DNA from: CAYMLL01 sp964390645
GTDB taxonomy: Bacteria; Planctomycetota; UBA8108
Direction of reading: 5' to 3'
DNA length: 15,745 bases
Assembly (NCBI GenBank): GCA_964390645.1
Contig: CAYMLL010000178.1
Coordinates: 1 to 15,745 of the forward strand
The notes under the pieces were generated by a model. It worked only from the letters and a program-made list of their open reading frames with translations, was not told the DNA's origin and did not search any database. The position numbers and the translations under genes were made by a program. This document shows, in pieces, positions 5,898 to 12,526 of this stretch; within the stretch, counting starts at the first letter, position 1, and each line of letters opens with the position of its first letter.

Positions 5898-6764
5898 ATG
5901 CGTGCCCGGAAGACCGCTCGCGACCCGCTACCGATCGATGAACTGATGACACCAGAGCCCTCGCTACAGCCGACGCTGCACCAGACGACCTCCGCCGAGT
6001 TCGACGCCATGGTCGATACACTGATCGGCCTCCTCGGGGAGCTCGACAAGGCGTCGAGGCGCACCGCGGCGCTGATCCGGAGACGTTTCGATGCCGCGGC
6101 GCGGGGGGACCTGGACACCTTCGAGCGCTGTCTCGAGATCCAGGGTGAGGCGTTGACCGACTTGATGATGGCGGAGCGCGAGCGCGTGGCCAGCCTCACC
6201 GAGATCGGGCTGTCGATCGGTCACCGTCGACCGTCCCGACTGCGTCTTGCCGAGCTCGTGCTCTACGTCTCACCCGAGAGACGAGACGAGCTGCTCGACG
6301 TTCGCGAGTGTCTGCGCGACGTCGCCGACGACCTCGATCGTCTCGACCCGACGGCCCCGAGATTTCGTCGATCCCGCAGTGATGCGATGAGCTTGTACGT
6401 CTGCAGCGACCTGGCCGGGCCCGATTTCTTCGAGGCGCCGTCTCACTTTGATACGGCGCTGCCCACCGAGGGGGTCCACCCCGACACCGGTTCTCCCGAC
6501 GACGTTATGGGAATCGCTTCCGGCGAGGCTCCGGAGGTCGGATTCCACGACGACGGGCCGCCACCCGGCGATCTCGGCGAGCCGACGCCCCTCGAGCTGC
6601 AGGAGCTCGACGCCCTGCTGCAGCTGGACAAGTCCGACGTTCTCGAGGTCCTCGGCCCGCTGGCGGAGCTTGCCGACACCGCGGACGGTGGCGAGAAAAA
6701 CACCCCGGAGAGCGGCCCGCGAGGCAGCGAATCCGGCCCCTCGAGCCGGATCTCGAAGCTCTGA
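5898..6764 (+). CDS. FlgN-like helical protein with long acidic C-terminal extension
   Basis: Residues 35-155 look all-helical and amphipathic: LIGLLGELDKASRRTAALIR, then GDLDTFERCLEIQGEALTDLMMAERERVASLTEIG, then RRDELLDVRECLRDVADDLDRL. This resembles FlgN, the cytoplasmic export chaperone of the hook-filament junction proteins FlgK and FlgL, in length and helix pattern, but FlgN is weakly conserved and no flagellar gene is in view. The remaining 130 residues are acidic and low-complexity (Asp, Pro, Gly, Ser) with one leucine-rich helix (ELQELDALLQLDKSDVLEVL), possibly a docking helix. There is no signal peptide. The ATG at 5898 is preceded by a hairpin and not by an SD site; the ATG at 5947 is an alternative start that loses only the basic N-terminus. 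I am confident it is a gene and weakly confident of the FlgN link. Confidence 0.5.
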   Translation: MRARKTARDPLPIDELMTPEPSLQPTLHQTTSAEFDAMVDTLIGLLGELDKASRRTAALIRRRFDAAARGDLDTFERCLEIQGEALTDLMMAERERVASLTEIGLSIGHRRPSRLRLAELVLYVSPERRDELLDVRECLRDVADDLDRLDPTAPRFRRSRSDAMSLYVCSDLAGPDFFEAPSHFDTALPTEGVHPDTGSPDDVMGIASGEAPEVGFHDDGPPPGDLGEPTPLELQELDALLQLDKSDVLEVLGPLAELADTADGGEKNTPESGPRGSESGPSSRISKL

Positions 6765-6823
6765 GTCGACCCGCCTCGCACCCCCAAGGGCTTCTGACGT
6801 CGCAGCTTCCGGGCGCGACGTCC

Positions 6824-6851
6824 TTGCGGGTCGCAGGAAAGTCGGTACAAT
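6824..6851 (+). promoter_or_regulatory. Promoter of the HAD phosphatase gene
   Basis: TTGCGG (6824-6829), a 16-bp spacer and TACAAT (6846-6851). The 11-mer GGTACAATCCG is identical to that in the selD promoter. The expected leader is about 40 nt. Confidence 0.6.
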
Positions 6852-6900
6852 CCGCAGGTTCCTGGTCGTCCGCAACACTCCGTCACGTGTCCTGGTCAGC

Positions 6901-7386
6901 ATGAAATACAAGCTCTTCGTCTTCGATCTCGACGAGACGATCTGGACCGTCTCCGAAGGGCTCTGCTCGCTGATCCAACCGCCGTTTCGTCTCGCGGCTC
7001 CCGACCGTCTGGAGACCAACGAGGGCTTCTGGGTACAGCTCAAGCCGGGTGTCCACAACCTCTTCAAGTTCCTCAAGGACCAGGGCCGGTACATCTCCCT
7101 CGCCAGCCGCAACGATCACGAGCCGACGATGGCGATTCTCAGCGCCTTCGGGTTGGCGGAGGTCGTCGACTTCCCGCAGCTCTGCTGGCGACCGAAGGAT
7201 GAGTCGATCGGCAAGATCATCAAGAGCATCCAGAAGCGCGACAAGGTGACGATCAAGGTCGACGAGGTCTTCTTCCTGGACGACTGGCCCGAGAACGTGC
7301 AGCCCGTGCGTGAGTGGGGCGCCACCGCGCTCCTCTACGGGCAGGACGTGCTGACGCACGACGAGCTCGTGCGCATGCTCAAGTAG
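6901..7386 (+). CDS. HAD-family phosphatase, magnesium-dependent phosphatase-1 (MDP-1) type
   Basis: A 161-residue HAD hydrolase of subfamily IIIC. Motif I FDLDETIW (residues 8-15) gives the nucleophile D9 and acid/base D11. Motif II lies in ISLASRNDH, the conserved Lys is in the KIIKSIQKRDK region, and motif IV VFFLDDWPENV carries the paired Mg-binding aspartates. The compact length without a large cap matches MDP-1, a Mg-dependent cytoplasmic phosphatase reported to act on phosphotyrosine and sugar-phosphate substrates. The natural substrate here cannot be told. The ATG at 6901 is the only start that keeps motif I near the N-terminus; there is no clear SD site. It has its own promoter, so it is probably a separate unit from the FlgN-like gene. 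Confidence 0.85.
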   Translation: MKYKLFVFDLDETIWTVSEGLCSLIQPPFRLAAPDRLETNEGFWVQLKPGVHNLFKFLKDQGRYISLASRNDHEPTMAILSAFGLAEVVDFPQLCWRPKDESIGKIIKSIQKRDKVTIKVDEVFFLDDWPENVQPVREWGATALLYGQDVLTHDELVRMLK

Positions 7387-7413
7387 CCCGAGGCGTTCAC
7401 GTTCGGCGTGGCC

Positions 7414-7455
7414 GGCCTGCGGGTATCCGGCAGCGGCCTGCGGGTATCCGGCAGC
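7414..7455. repeat. Exact 21-bp tandem duplication
   Basis: The 21-bp unit at 7414-7434 (beginning GGCCTGCGGG, ending TATCCGGCAGC) is repeated without change at 7435-7455. It lies between the HAD gene and the promoter of the small membrane protein. Two exact copies suggest a recent slippage event. Confidence 0.9.
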
Positions 7456-7458
7456 TTC

Positions 7459-7487
7459 TTTCGTCCAGCCGTGCCAGTCGCTATAGT
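7459..7487 (+). promoter_or_regulatory. Promoter giving a possible leaderless transcript
   Basis: TATAGT (7482-7487) is a good -10 box; a weak -35 (TTTCGT, 7459-7464) lies 17 bp upstream. The start point predicted 6-7 nt after the -10 box coincides with the ATG at 7494, leaving no room for an SD site. Confidence 0.5.
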
Positions 7488-7493
7488 GGGTCA

Positions 7494-7643
7494 ATGTTCG
7501 AACTGGGACGGATCCTCCAGCTCATGGGGCTGATCGTCGTGCCGACCGCTTTCCTGCGCCCCCGGGCGCTCGAGATGTTCGGCATCCTCCTCGTGGGCAG
7601 CGGGATCTTCCTCGTCGGGTGGTGGCTCACGAAGCGGAGCTGA
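7494..7643 (+). CDS. Small membrane protein, 49 aa
   Basis: The protein starts MFELGRILQLMGLIVVPTAF and has two hydrophobic segments, residues 8-20 and about 28-45 (FGILLVGSGIFLVGWWL), joined by a short basic turn LRPRALEM and ended by TKRS. A small double-spanning inner-membrane protein with both ends in the cytoplasm is the likely form. The family is not recognised. The ATG lies about where transcription should begin, so translation may be leaderless. It ends 38 bp before ruvB and probably heads the ruvB-spoIID transcript. Confidence 0.65.
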   Translation: MFELGRILQLMGLIVVPTAFLRPRALEMFGILLVGSGIFLVGWWLTKRS

Positions 7644-7681
7644 GGGTCGCTCGCAGCGTCCCCGTGAAGGTGAAGAGACCC

Positions 7682-8740
7682 ATGTCCGTCGACGATTCGC
7701 CGGCTGCCGGTTCCCCGTCCGCCGAGCTCGAGCTGCCCTTCGAGCCGCTCGCCGCGAGTCACGAGCAGGGGCAGGAGAAGAGCCTCCGGCCACGCTGCCT
7801 GGACGAGTTCGTCGGGCAGCGTCGTGTGGTCGACAACCTGCGGCTCGGAATCCGGGCGGCGCTGGCCCGGGTCGACGTGCTCGACCACGTGCTGCTGTCG
7901 GGGATGCCGGGGCTCGGCAAGACGACGCTGGGGCTGCTGATCGCCGGGGAGATGGGCGTCGGCAAGCCGACCGTCGCTTCGGGGCCGACGCTGGAACGCG
8001 GCAAGGACGTCGTCGGGCTGCTGACCGACCTGCAGCGTGGGGACATCCTCTTCATCGACGAGATCCACCGCATGTCCGCCCACGCCGAGGAGTACCTCTA
8101 CTCCGCGATGGAGGACTTTCGCGTCGACCTGTTGATCGACAGCGGCCCGGACTCCCGCAGCATCCCGCTGCCGATCGAGCCCTTCACGCTTGTCGGCGCG
8201 ACAACGCGAGAGGGGCTGCTCAGCGCTCCTCTGCGAGGGCGCTTTCACATCTGCGAGAAGCTCGAGCCGTATCCGTCGAGCGACCTCGACCAGATCATCT
8301 TGCGCTCCGCGGTGCTGCTCGGCTGTCGCATCGACGCGGACGCCTCCGCGCTCCTGGCACGACGGTGCCGTGGTACGCCGAGGTTCGCGAATCGCTTCCT
8401 GCGCCGTGTGCGCGATGTCGCACAGCAGGGTAGCGACTGGCAGACCGGGGAGACGCTCGAGATCTCGCGATCGGCGGTGGAGGAAGGGCTGACCCGTCTC
8501 GGTGTCGACGAGCACGGCCTCGACCGCCTTGACCGTCAGATCCTGGGCATCCTCTTCGATCACGGCGACCAGCCCGTGGGCTTGAAGACGATCGCGGTCT
8601 CCGTCGGTGAGGAGGAGCGCACCGTGGAGGACGTCTACGAGCCCTTCCTGATCCGTGAGGGGTTCATCGTCAAGACAGCGCGCGGTCGTCGACCGAGCCA
8701 GCGGGCCGCCGAGCTCTACGGCAACCTGCTGCGATCGTGA
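7682..8740 (+). CDS. ruvB: Holliday junction branch migration DNA helicase RuvB
   Basis: 352 aa, close to the usual 335-350. RuvB is the AAA+ hexamer motor that, with RuvA, drives branch migration of Holliday junctions in recombinational repair. RPRCLDEFVGQ opens the domain. Walker A is GMPGLGKTT (residues 74-82), Walker B FIDEIH (124-129), sensor 1 GATTR (172-176). The Arg-finger segment reads PLRGRF where most RuvB have PLRDRF. The C-terminal winged helix is GLDRLDRQILGIL to EPFLIREGFIVKTARGR. The ATG at 7682 is chosen; an in-frame GTG at 7619 would overlap the small membrane protein. The stop overlaps the spoIID start by 4 bp (GTGA), showing translational coupling. ruvA and ruvC are not adjacent as they commonly are. 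Confidence 0.97.
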   Translation: MSVDDSPAAGSPSAELELPFEPLAASHEQGQEKSLRPRCLDEFVGQRRVVDNLRLGIRAALARVDVLDHVLLSGMPGLGKTTLGLLIAGEMGVGKPTVASGPTLERGKDVVGLLTDLQRGDILFIDEIHRMSAHAEEYLYSAMEDFRVDLLIDSGPDSRSIPLPIEPFTLVGATTREGLLSAPLRGRFHICEKLEPYPSSDLDQIILRSAVLLGCRIDADASALLARRCRGTPRFANRFLRRVRDVAQQGSDWQTGETLEISRSAVEEGLTRLGVDEHGLDRLDRQILGILFDHGDQPVGLKTIAVSVGEEERTVEDVYEPFLIREGFIVKTARGRRPSQRAAELYGNLLRS

Positions 8741-9993
8741 GCCCCCGCGCGGTTTTCGGGTTGGGGGGCCTGGCGGCAGCGATCCTCGCGTCGGTGCTCG
8801 CGGCGTCGGCGGGCCTGGGCGGCTGCGGCAGCGACAGGTCGACCGCCGGGTCGGGCCGTCCGGGGCGGGGTGCGCAGGGCGAGGCGGGCGGACCCTCGGT
8901 GCGTGTCGCGGTCGCGCGTCGGCCCGCCGTCTGGCTCGCAGGGCTCGGCGACCTGACGGTGCTCAGCCTCGACGATGGGAAGATCCTGCTCGAGACCGAG
9001 CTCCCGGGCCGCGTTGCGGTCCGGGAGGTCGAGGGCACCGTCGATGTCGGCGGTCGGGTGCGCGGCGGCGCGCTGGCCGTGGTTCGTCGGGACGTTCGCG
9101 CCCCCTTCGAGGTCGCGCACGACGAGACGGGAGGGAATCCCGGTCGCTACCGGGGCAACGTCGAGCTGCGCGTTCGATCCGGCGAGGTCGAGGTGGTCAA
9201 CGTGCTGTCGCTCGAGGAGTACCTGCTGGGAGTCGTCGGTGCGGAGATGCCGGCCCTCTACCCGATGGCGGCGCTCGAGTCGCAGGCGATCGCCAGCCGC
9301 AGCTACGCGCTCTTCGCGCTGCGGCAGCGCGGCGGTGACGCCAGGCCTCTCGGAGCCGACCAGGGTTTTCAGGTGTACCGCGGCGTTCGTGTCGAGCACG
9401 ACCGGGTGCGTCGGGCGGTCGCGGCCACCCGGGGCGAGGTGCTGACCTACCGGGGGCGCCTCTTCCGCACCTACTTTCACTCGACGTGCGGCGGACAAAC
9501 CGTCGTGGCGAGCGGGGTGTTCGCCGAGCCCGATATCCCGCCGCTGTCGGGCGCGCGGTGCGGCGGTTGCGAGGGCTCGAGGTACCATCGCTGGACCAGT
9601 ACCCTGTCGCCGGCTCTGCTGCAGGCCGCGGTGGCGCGGGGTCGCCCGACCTCGCTGCAGAGCACCGGCCGCCCGACCGGGCTGTCGATCGCCGAGCGCG
9701 GCGACGACGGACGCGCGCTTCGCCTGCTCGTCGAGCACACGCGGGGCGCCTTCCACTGGCGGGTCGGCCCCTTCCGGCGGGCGGTCGAGGCGCTGCGTCC
9801 GGGGACGATTCGCTCCACCTGGCTGCGCATCGACGGGCTCGACGGGGCCGGCTGGCGTGTTCGTGGCTCGGGATGGGGGCACGGTGTCGGAATGTGCCAG
9901 GTCGGGGCGCGAGGGCTGTCGAGACAGGGACTGAGCGCGGGCGACATCCTGGCGCGCTACTACCCCGGTAGCGAGCGCGAGACGGTCTACTGA
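8737..9993 (+). CDS. SpoIID/LytB-domain lipoprotein (putative peptidoglycan lytic enzyme)
   Basis: 418 aa. The N-terminus has a hydrophobic signal (GLGGLAAAILASVLAASAGLGGC) with a lipobox-like LGGC, so the mature protein is probably anchored at C29 on the outer face of the inner membrane or on the outer membrane. The SpoIID domain follows: LEEYLLGVVGAEMP (residues 159-172, with E170 matching the catalytic Glu of SpoIID), ESQAIASRSYALFAL, the HSTCGGQT and CGGC cysteine groups, and SGWGHGVGMCQVGA. SpoIID is a lytic transglycosylase on denuded glycan strands in spore formers; in non-spore-formers the same fold acts in cell-wall remodelling or enhances amidases. The start is the GTG overlapping the ruvB stop. 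A SpoIID-domain gene next to ruvB is also seen in Clostridia, so this neighbourhood is old. Confidence 0.88.
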   Translation: MSPRAVFGLGGLAAAILASVLAASAGLGGCGSDRSTAGSGRPGRGAQGEAGGPSVRVAVARRPAVWLAGLGDLTVLSLDDGKILLETELPGRVAVREVEGTVDVGGRVRGGALAVVRRDVRAPFEVAHDETGGNPGRYRGNVELRVRSGEVEVVNVLSLEEYLLGVVGAEMPALYPMAALESQAIASRSYALFALRQRGGDARPLGADQGFQVYRGVRVEHDRVRRAVAATRGEVLTYRGRLFRTYFHSTCGGQTVVASGVFAEPDIPPLSGARCGGCEGSRYHRWTSTLSPALLQAAVARGRPTSLQSTGRPTGLSIAERGDDGRALRLLVEHTRGAFHWRVGPFRRAVEALRPGTIRSTWLRIDGLDGAGWRVRGSGWGHGVGMCQVGARGLSRQGLSAGDILARYYPGSERETVY

Positions 9994-10120
9994 GCGCAGG
10001 CGCCCCTCGACCCACCGTCCCCGCGCCGCCGAACCTCCCGGGATGGGCCCCCGGTGGCGGTGGGAGCCCGTCGAGCGAGATCTTGACTTCTCGTCGGCAT
10101 CGTCGATCTTCGTCCCGGCG
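9994..10120. other. Spacer between spoIID and tgt
   Basis: No gene. CCCACCG (about 10010-10016) could pair at long range with CGGTGGG. TTGACT (10083-10088), 16 bp and GATCTT (10105-10110) make a weak promoter candidate that would start within a few bases of the tgt ATG. queA, which often sits here, is absent. Confidence 0.35.
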
Positions 10121-11260
10121 ATGGCACCCCTCGAGTTCGAGATCACCAACCGCGACTCCGCTTCCCCCGCGCGCTGCGGCCGGCTGCGGCTGCCGCACGG
10201 GCAGGTCGAGACACCGGCCTTTCTGCCCGTCGGTACGCAGGGCTCGGTCAAGGGTGTCACCCCGGACCAGCTCGAGGCGACCGGGTCTCCGATGGTCCTC
10301 GCGAACACCTACCACCTGGCGCTGCGGCCCGGCGCGGACGTGGTGCGCGAGGCGGGCGGGCTGCACGCGTTCATGAGCTGGGAGCGACCGATTCTGACCG
10401 ACAGTGGCGGCTTCCAGGTCTTCAGCCTCGCGGACCTGGCGGAGGTCGACGACGACGGAGTCACGTTCCGTTCGCACATCGACGGCGCCCGCACGCGGCT
10501 GACGCCCGAGAGCTCGATCGCGATCCAGAACGACCTCGGCGCCGATGTCATCATGGCCTTCGACGAGTGCCCGCCGCATCCCGCCAGGCGCTGGGCCATC
10601 GAGCAGGCCGTCGAGCGAACGCAGCGCTGGGCGGAGCGCTCGATCGCCGCGCACCGTCGGCCGCACGATCAGGCCCTCTTCGCCATCGTCCAGGGTGGCG
10701 TGCACGACGATCTGAGGGCGCAGTCCGCACGCGGCCTCGTCGATCTCGAGCTGCCGGGATACGCGATCGGCGGTGTCTCCGTCGGGGAGTCGCCCGCCGA
10801 GATGCGCCGGGTCGTGGCCGTCGTCGAGCCCCTGCTGCCGACCGACCGACCGCGCTACCTCATGGGGGTCGGGGATCCGCGCGACATCGTCGACATGGTC
10901 CTGCTGGGGGTCGATCTCTTCGACTGCGTGATGGCGACCCGCAACGCGCGAAACGCCACGCTGTTCACCAGTCGGGGCGTCGTCAAGATTCGCAATCAGC
11001 GCTGGGAGCGGGACTTCGGCCCGCTCGACGAGAGCTGCTCCTGCCTCGCCTGCCGGCGCGTCTCGCTCGCCTACCTGCGCCACATGTACCTGCGCGGCGA
11101 GATGATCGGCCCGACCCTCGGCACCATCCACAACCTGACCTGGTTCCAGCGTCTCGTGGCCGACCTCCGCGGCGCGATCCGTGCCGGGTGCGCGACCGAG
11201 TTTCGCGAGGAGTTCCGTCGCCGGGAGCTCTGCGGGCCGCCGCGCGAGGACCCCGGCTAG
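10121..11260 (+). CDS. tgt: Queuine tRNA-ribosyltransferase (tRNA-guanine transglycosylase)
   Basis: 379 aa, the typical length. Tgt swaps guanine-34 in GUN anticodons for the queuosine precursor preQ1 in the cytoplasm. TPAFLPVGTQGSVKGVTP opens the barrel. DSGGFQVFSL (D94) carries the first catalytic Asp, GGVSVGE the substrate loop, and DLFDCVMATRNARNATLF the nucleophile D268. Zinc ligands are C306, C308, C311 (CSCLAC) and H337. The tRNA-contact motif usually reads MPTRNARNG; here Pro and the last Gly are both Ala. The ATG at 10121 fits the family N-terminus; an upstream in-frame ATG at 10043 adds 26 non-conserved residues and has no SD site either. It precedes yajC and secDF as in many bacteria. 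Confidence 0.96.
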   Translation: MAPLEFEITNRDSASPARCGRLRLPHGQVETPAFLPVGTQGSVKGVTPDQLEATGSPMVLANTYHLALRPGADVVREAGGLHAFMSWERPILTDSGGFQVFSLADLAEVDDDGVTFRSHIDGARTRLTPESSIAIQNDLGADVIMAFDECPPHPARRWAIEQAVERTQRWAERSIAAHRRPHDQALFAIVQGGVHDDLRAQSARGLVDLELPGYAIGGVSVGESPAEMRRVVAVVEPLLPTDRPRYLMGVGDPRDIVDMVLLGVDLFDCVMATRNARNATLFTSRGVVKIRNQRWERDFGPLDESCSCLACRRVSLAYLRHMYLRGEMIGPTLGTIHNLTWFQRLVADLRGAIRAGCATEFREEFRRRELCGPPREDPG

Positions 11261-11299
11261 ATCCAGTCCGGTTTCCGGAAGCCGTGGCGGGGAAAAGTG

Positions 11300-11327
11300 T
11301 TGCAAGCCCCGGCCGGGCAGCTATGCT
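11300..11327 (+). promoter_or_regulatory. Promoter of the yajC-secDF unit
   Basis: TTGCAA (11300-11305), a 16-bp spacer and TATGCT (11322-11327), with start expected near 11334, 27 nt before the yajC ATG. The spacer contains the palindrome CCCGGCCGGG (11308-11317). A short TCCGG-TTT-CCGGA hairpin (11267-11279) without a T-tract separates it from tgt. Confidence 0.65.
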
Positions 11328-11360
11328 CACCCGCTTCTCCCGCAAACGAAGGAACCTGGC

Positions 11361-11858
11361 ATGTACGGCTCGCGCTTCGCGGATGTTCTGCTTCTCGCCC
11401 AGGAGACCGGTGCCGGTGGTGATGCCGGTGGTGATGCCGGTGGTGGTGCCGGTGCCGGTGCCGGTGGCGGCGGCGGCATGGGGGGGATCTTGTTCCCGCT
11501 CCTGATGATCTTCGCGATTTTTTACTTCCTGATCATCCGCCCGGAGTCGAAGAAACGGAAGGCGCGTGAGGCCAAGGTCCGGCAGATGCAGAAGGGCGAC
11601 CAGGTGATGACGAACGGCGGGATTTACGGAACCGTGCGCAAGGTGGGGGAAACGGATGTGGAGCTCGAAGTCGATAAGAGCAACAAGGTTCGCATCCGTT
11701 TCAGCAAGAACGCGATCCTCGAAGTGTTGAGCACCTCCGGTGGCTCCGGTGGCTCCGGTGGCTCCGGTGGCGCAGCGGGCGCAGCGGGCGCAGCGGGCGC
11801 AGCGGGCGCAGCGGGCGTTTCAGCGGAGCCCGGATTGCTCGACAAGCAAGAGTCCTGA
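11361..11858 (+). CDS. yajC: Sec translocon accessory protein YajC with low-complexity flanks
   Basis: 165 aa. YajC associates with SecDF and the YidC/SecYEG holo-translocon in the inner membrane. The core is canonical: one membrane helix GGILFPLLMIFAIFYFLIIRP, a basic linker SKKRKAREAK, then MQKGDQVMTNGGIYGTVRKV and a short beta domain to ILEVL. Both flanks are unusual. About 25 residues before the helix are Gly/Ala/Asp repeats (GGDAGGDAGGGAGAG), and the C-terminus has GGS repeats followed by GAA repeats. YajC is usually about 100-120 aa, so the flanks account for the excess. The ATG is well placed after AAGGA (11349-11353). It is followed after 19 bp by a small exported protein and then secDF. 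Confidence 0.93.
   Translation: MYGSRFADVLLLAQETGAGGDAGGDAGGGAGAGAGGGGGMGGILFPLLMIFAIFYFLIIRPESKKRKAREAKVRQMQKGDQVMTNGGIYGTVRKVGETDVELEVDKSNKVRIRFSKNAILEVLSTSGGSGGSGGSGGAAGAAGAAGAAGAAGVSAEPGLLDKQES
11412..11470 (+). repeat. Tandem repeats in the 5' part of yajC
   Basis: A 12-bp unit GCCGGTGGTGAT at 11412-11423 and 11424-11435, a one-base variant at 11436-11447, then 6-bp GCCGGT units. They encode the Gly/Ala/Asp-rich segment before the membrane helix. All units are multiples of three, so copy change keeps the frame. Confidence 0.9.
11736..11816 (+). repeat. Two adjacent 9-bp repeat arrays in the 3' part of yajC
   Basis: TCCGGTGGC is present four times in tandem (11736-11771), followed without a gap by GCAGCGGGC five times (11772-11816). 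All copies are exact. They encode the Ser-Gly-Gly and Ala-Ala-Gly tracts of the C-terminal tail. Exactness at the DNA level points to recent slippage. Confidence 0.95.
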
Positions 11859-11877
11859 TACCGATCGAGGCGACCCC

Positions 11878-12354
11878 GTGCGACGCTCCCGGAACCCGAG
11901 CTTTCTCCTGAGGCTCTCGCTGGCCTTTCCGCTGCTGCTCGGCGGGCTGGTGACCCTCGGCGTGGTCGAGTCGGCGTGCGTTCACGTCAGGACGGATGTC
12001 GAAGAGAGCGTGGGCGTCGCGGGCGCCGAAGAGGAATCCGGCACGTCCTCGGAGCGATCGCCGCGCCTTCCCGGCTCACCGGTCCCCCGGACACCCCGGT
12101 CAAGCCGGTCGTTCGGTGATGACGCCATCTTCACGAGGCTGGACGTCGCGGTCGTCGCCAATTGCCGCGAGGCGCTAGACGGCGAGCTCTCCCGGCTGAA
12201 GCCTGGTGACGTCGTCGTGGGCTTCATCGTGCCCGATCTCCTGCTGTCGAAGCCGCCGCCCGCTCTCGGATGGCTGCTTCGCGACCCTCCCGACTTGCGC
12301 GTCGCCGAGGCGCGACGCACGCTGCGCTCGCCCCGAGCGCCGCCACGCGCCTGA
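11878..12354 (+). CDS. Small exported protein of unknown function between yajC and secDF
   Basis: 158 aa from a GTG at 11878, preceded by GAGG about 7 nt upstream. The N-terminus is a clear signal sequence or anchor: basic RRSRN, hydrophobic FLLRLSLAFPLLLGGLVTLGVV, then ESAC, which could be a signal peptidase I site or an imperfect lipobox. A Ser/Pro/Arg-rich linker leads to a small possible domain FTRLDVAVVANCREALDGELSRLKPGDVVVGFIVPDLLLSKPP, then an Arg/Pro-rich end. I do not recognise it. Being inserted inside the yajC-secDF unit suggests a role at the envelope or with the translocon, but only position supports that. Confidence 0.55.
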   Translation: MRRSRNPSFLLRLSLAFPLLLGGLVTLGVVESACVHVRTDVEESVGVAGAEEESGTSSERSPRLPGSPVPRTPRSSRSFGDDAIFTRLDVAVVANCREALDGELSRLKPGDVVVGFIVPDLLLSKPPPALGWLLRDPPDLRVAEARRTLRSPRAPPRA

Positions 12355-12526
12355 GACCTCGCGCGACCCGTGCGCGGAGGCCGGGATCTTTCCGGGTCGC
12401 CGTTCCGGGAGGCGTCGTTCCCCCGGGTTGTCGTGACCCTTCGTCGACGCGGTCACGTCGGCCCGTGGCGGTCGGACGGGCTCGGCTCGTTCCTCTGGCT
12501 CATCACGGCTCTTGAAAGGACAGGAC

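Noticed and set aside
7414..7455. Two-copy repeat as a CRISPR remnant
   Set aside because: The copies are directly adjacent with no spacer and no cas gene is present.
7619..7681. GTG start for ruvB at 7619
   Set aside because: It would overlap the small membrane protein and add 21 residues that RuvB proteins lack; the ATG at 7682 fits the family.
10043..10120. Upstream ATG for tgt at 10043
   Set aside because: The added 26 residues are not Tgt-like and no SD site precedes it; MAPLEFEITN at 10121 matches the family start.
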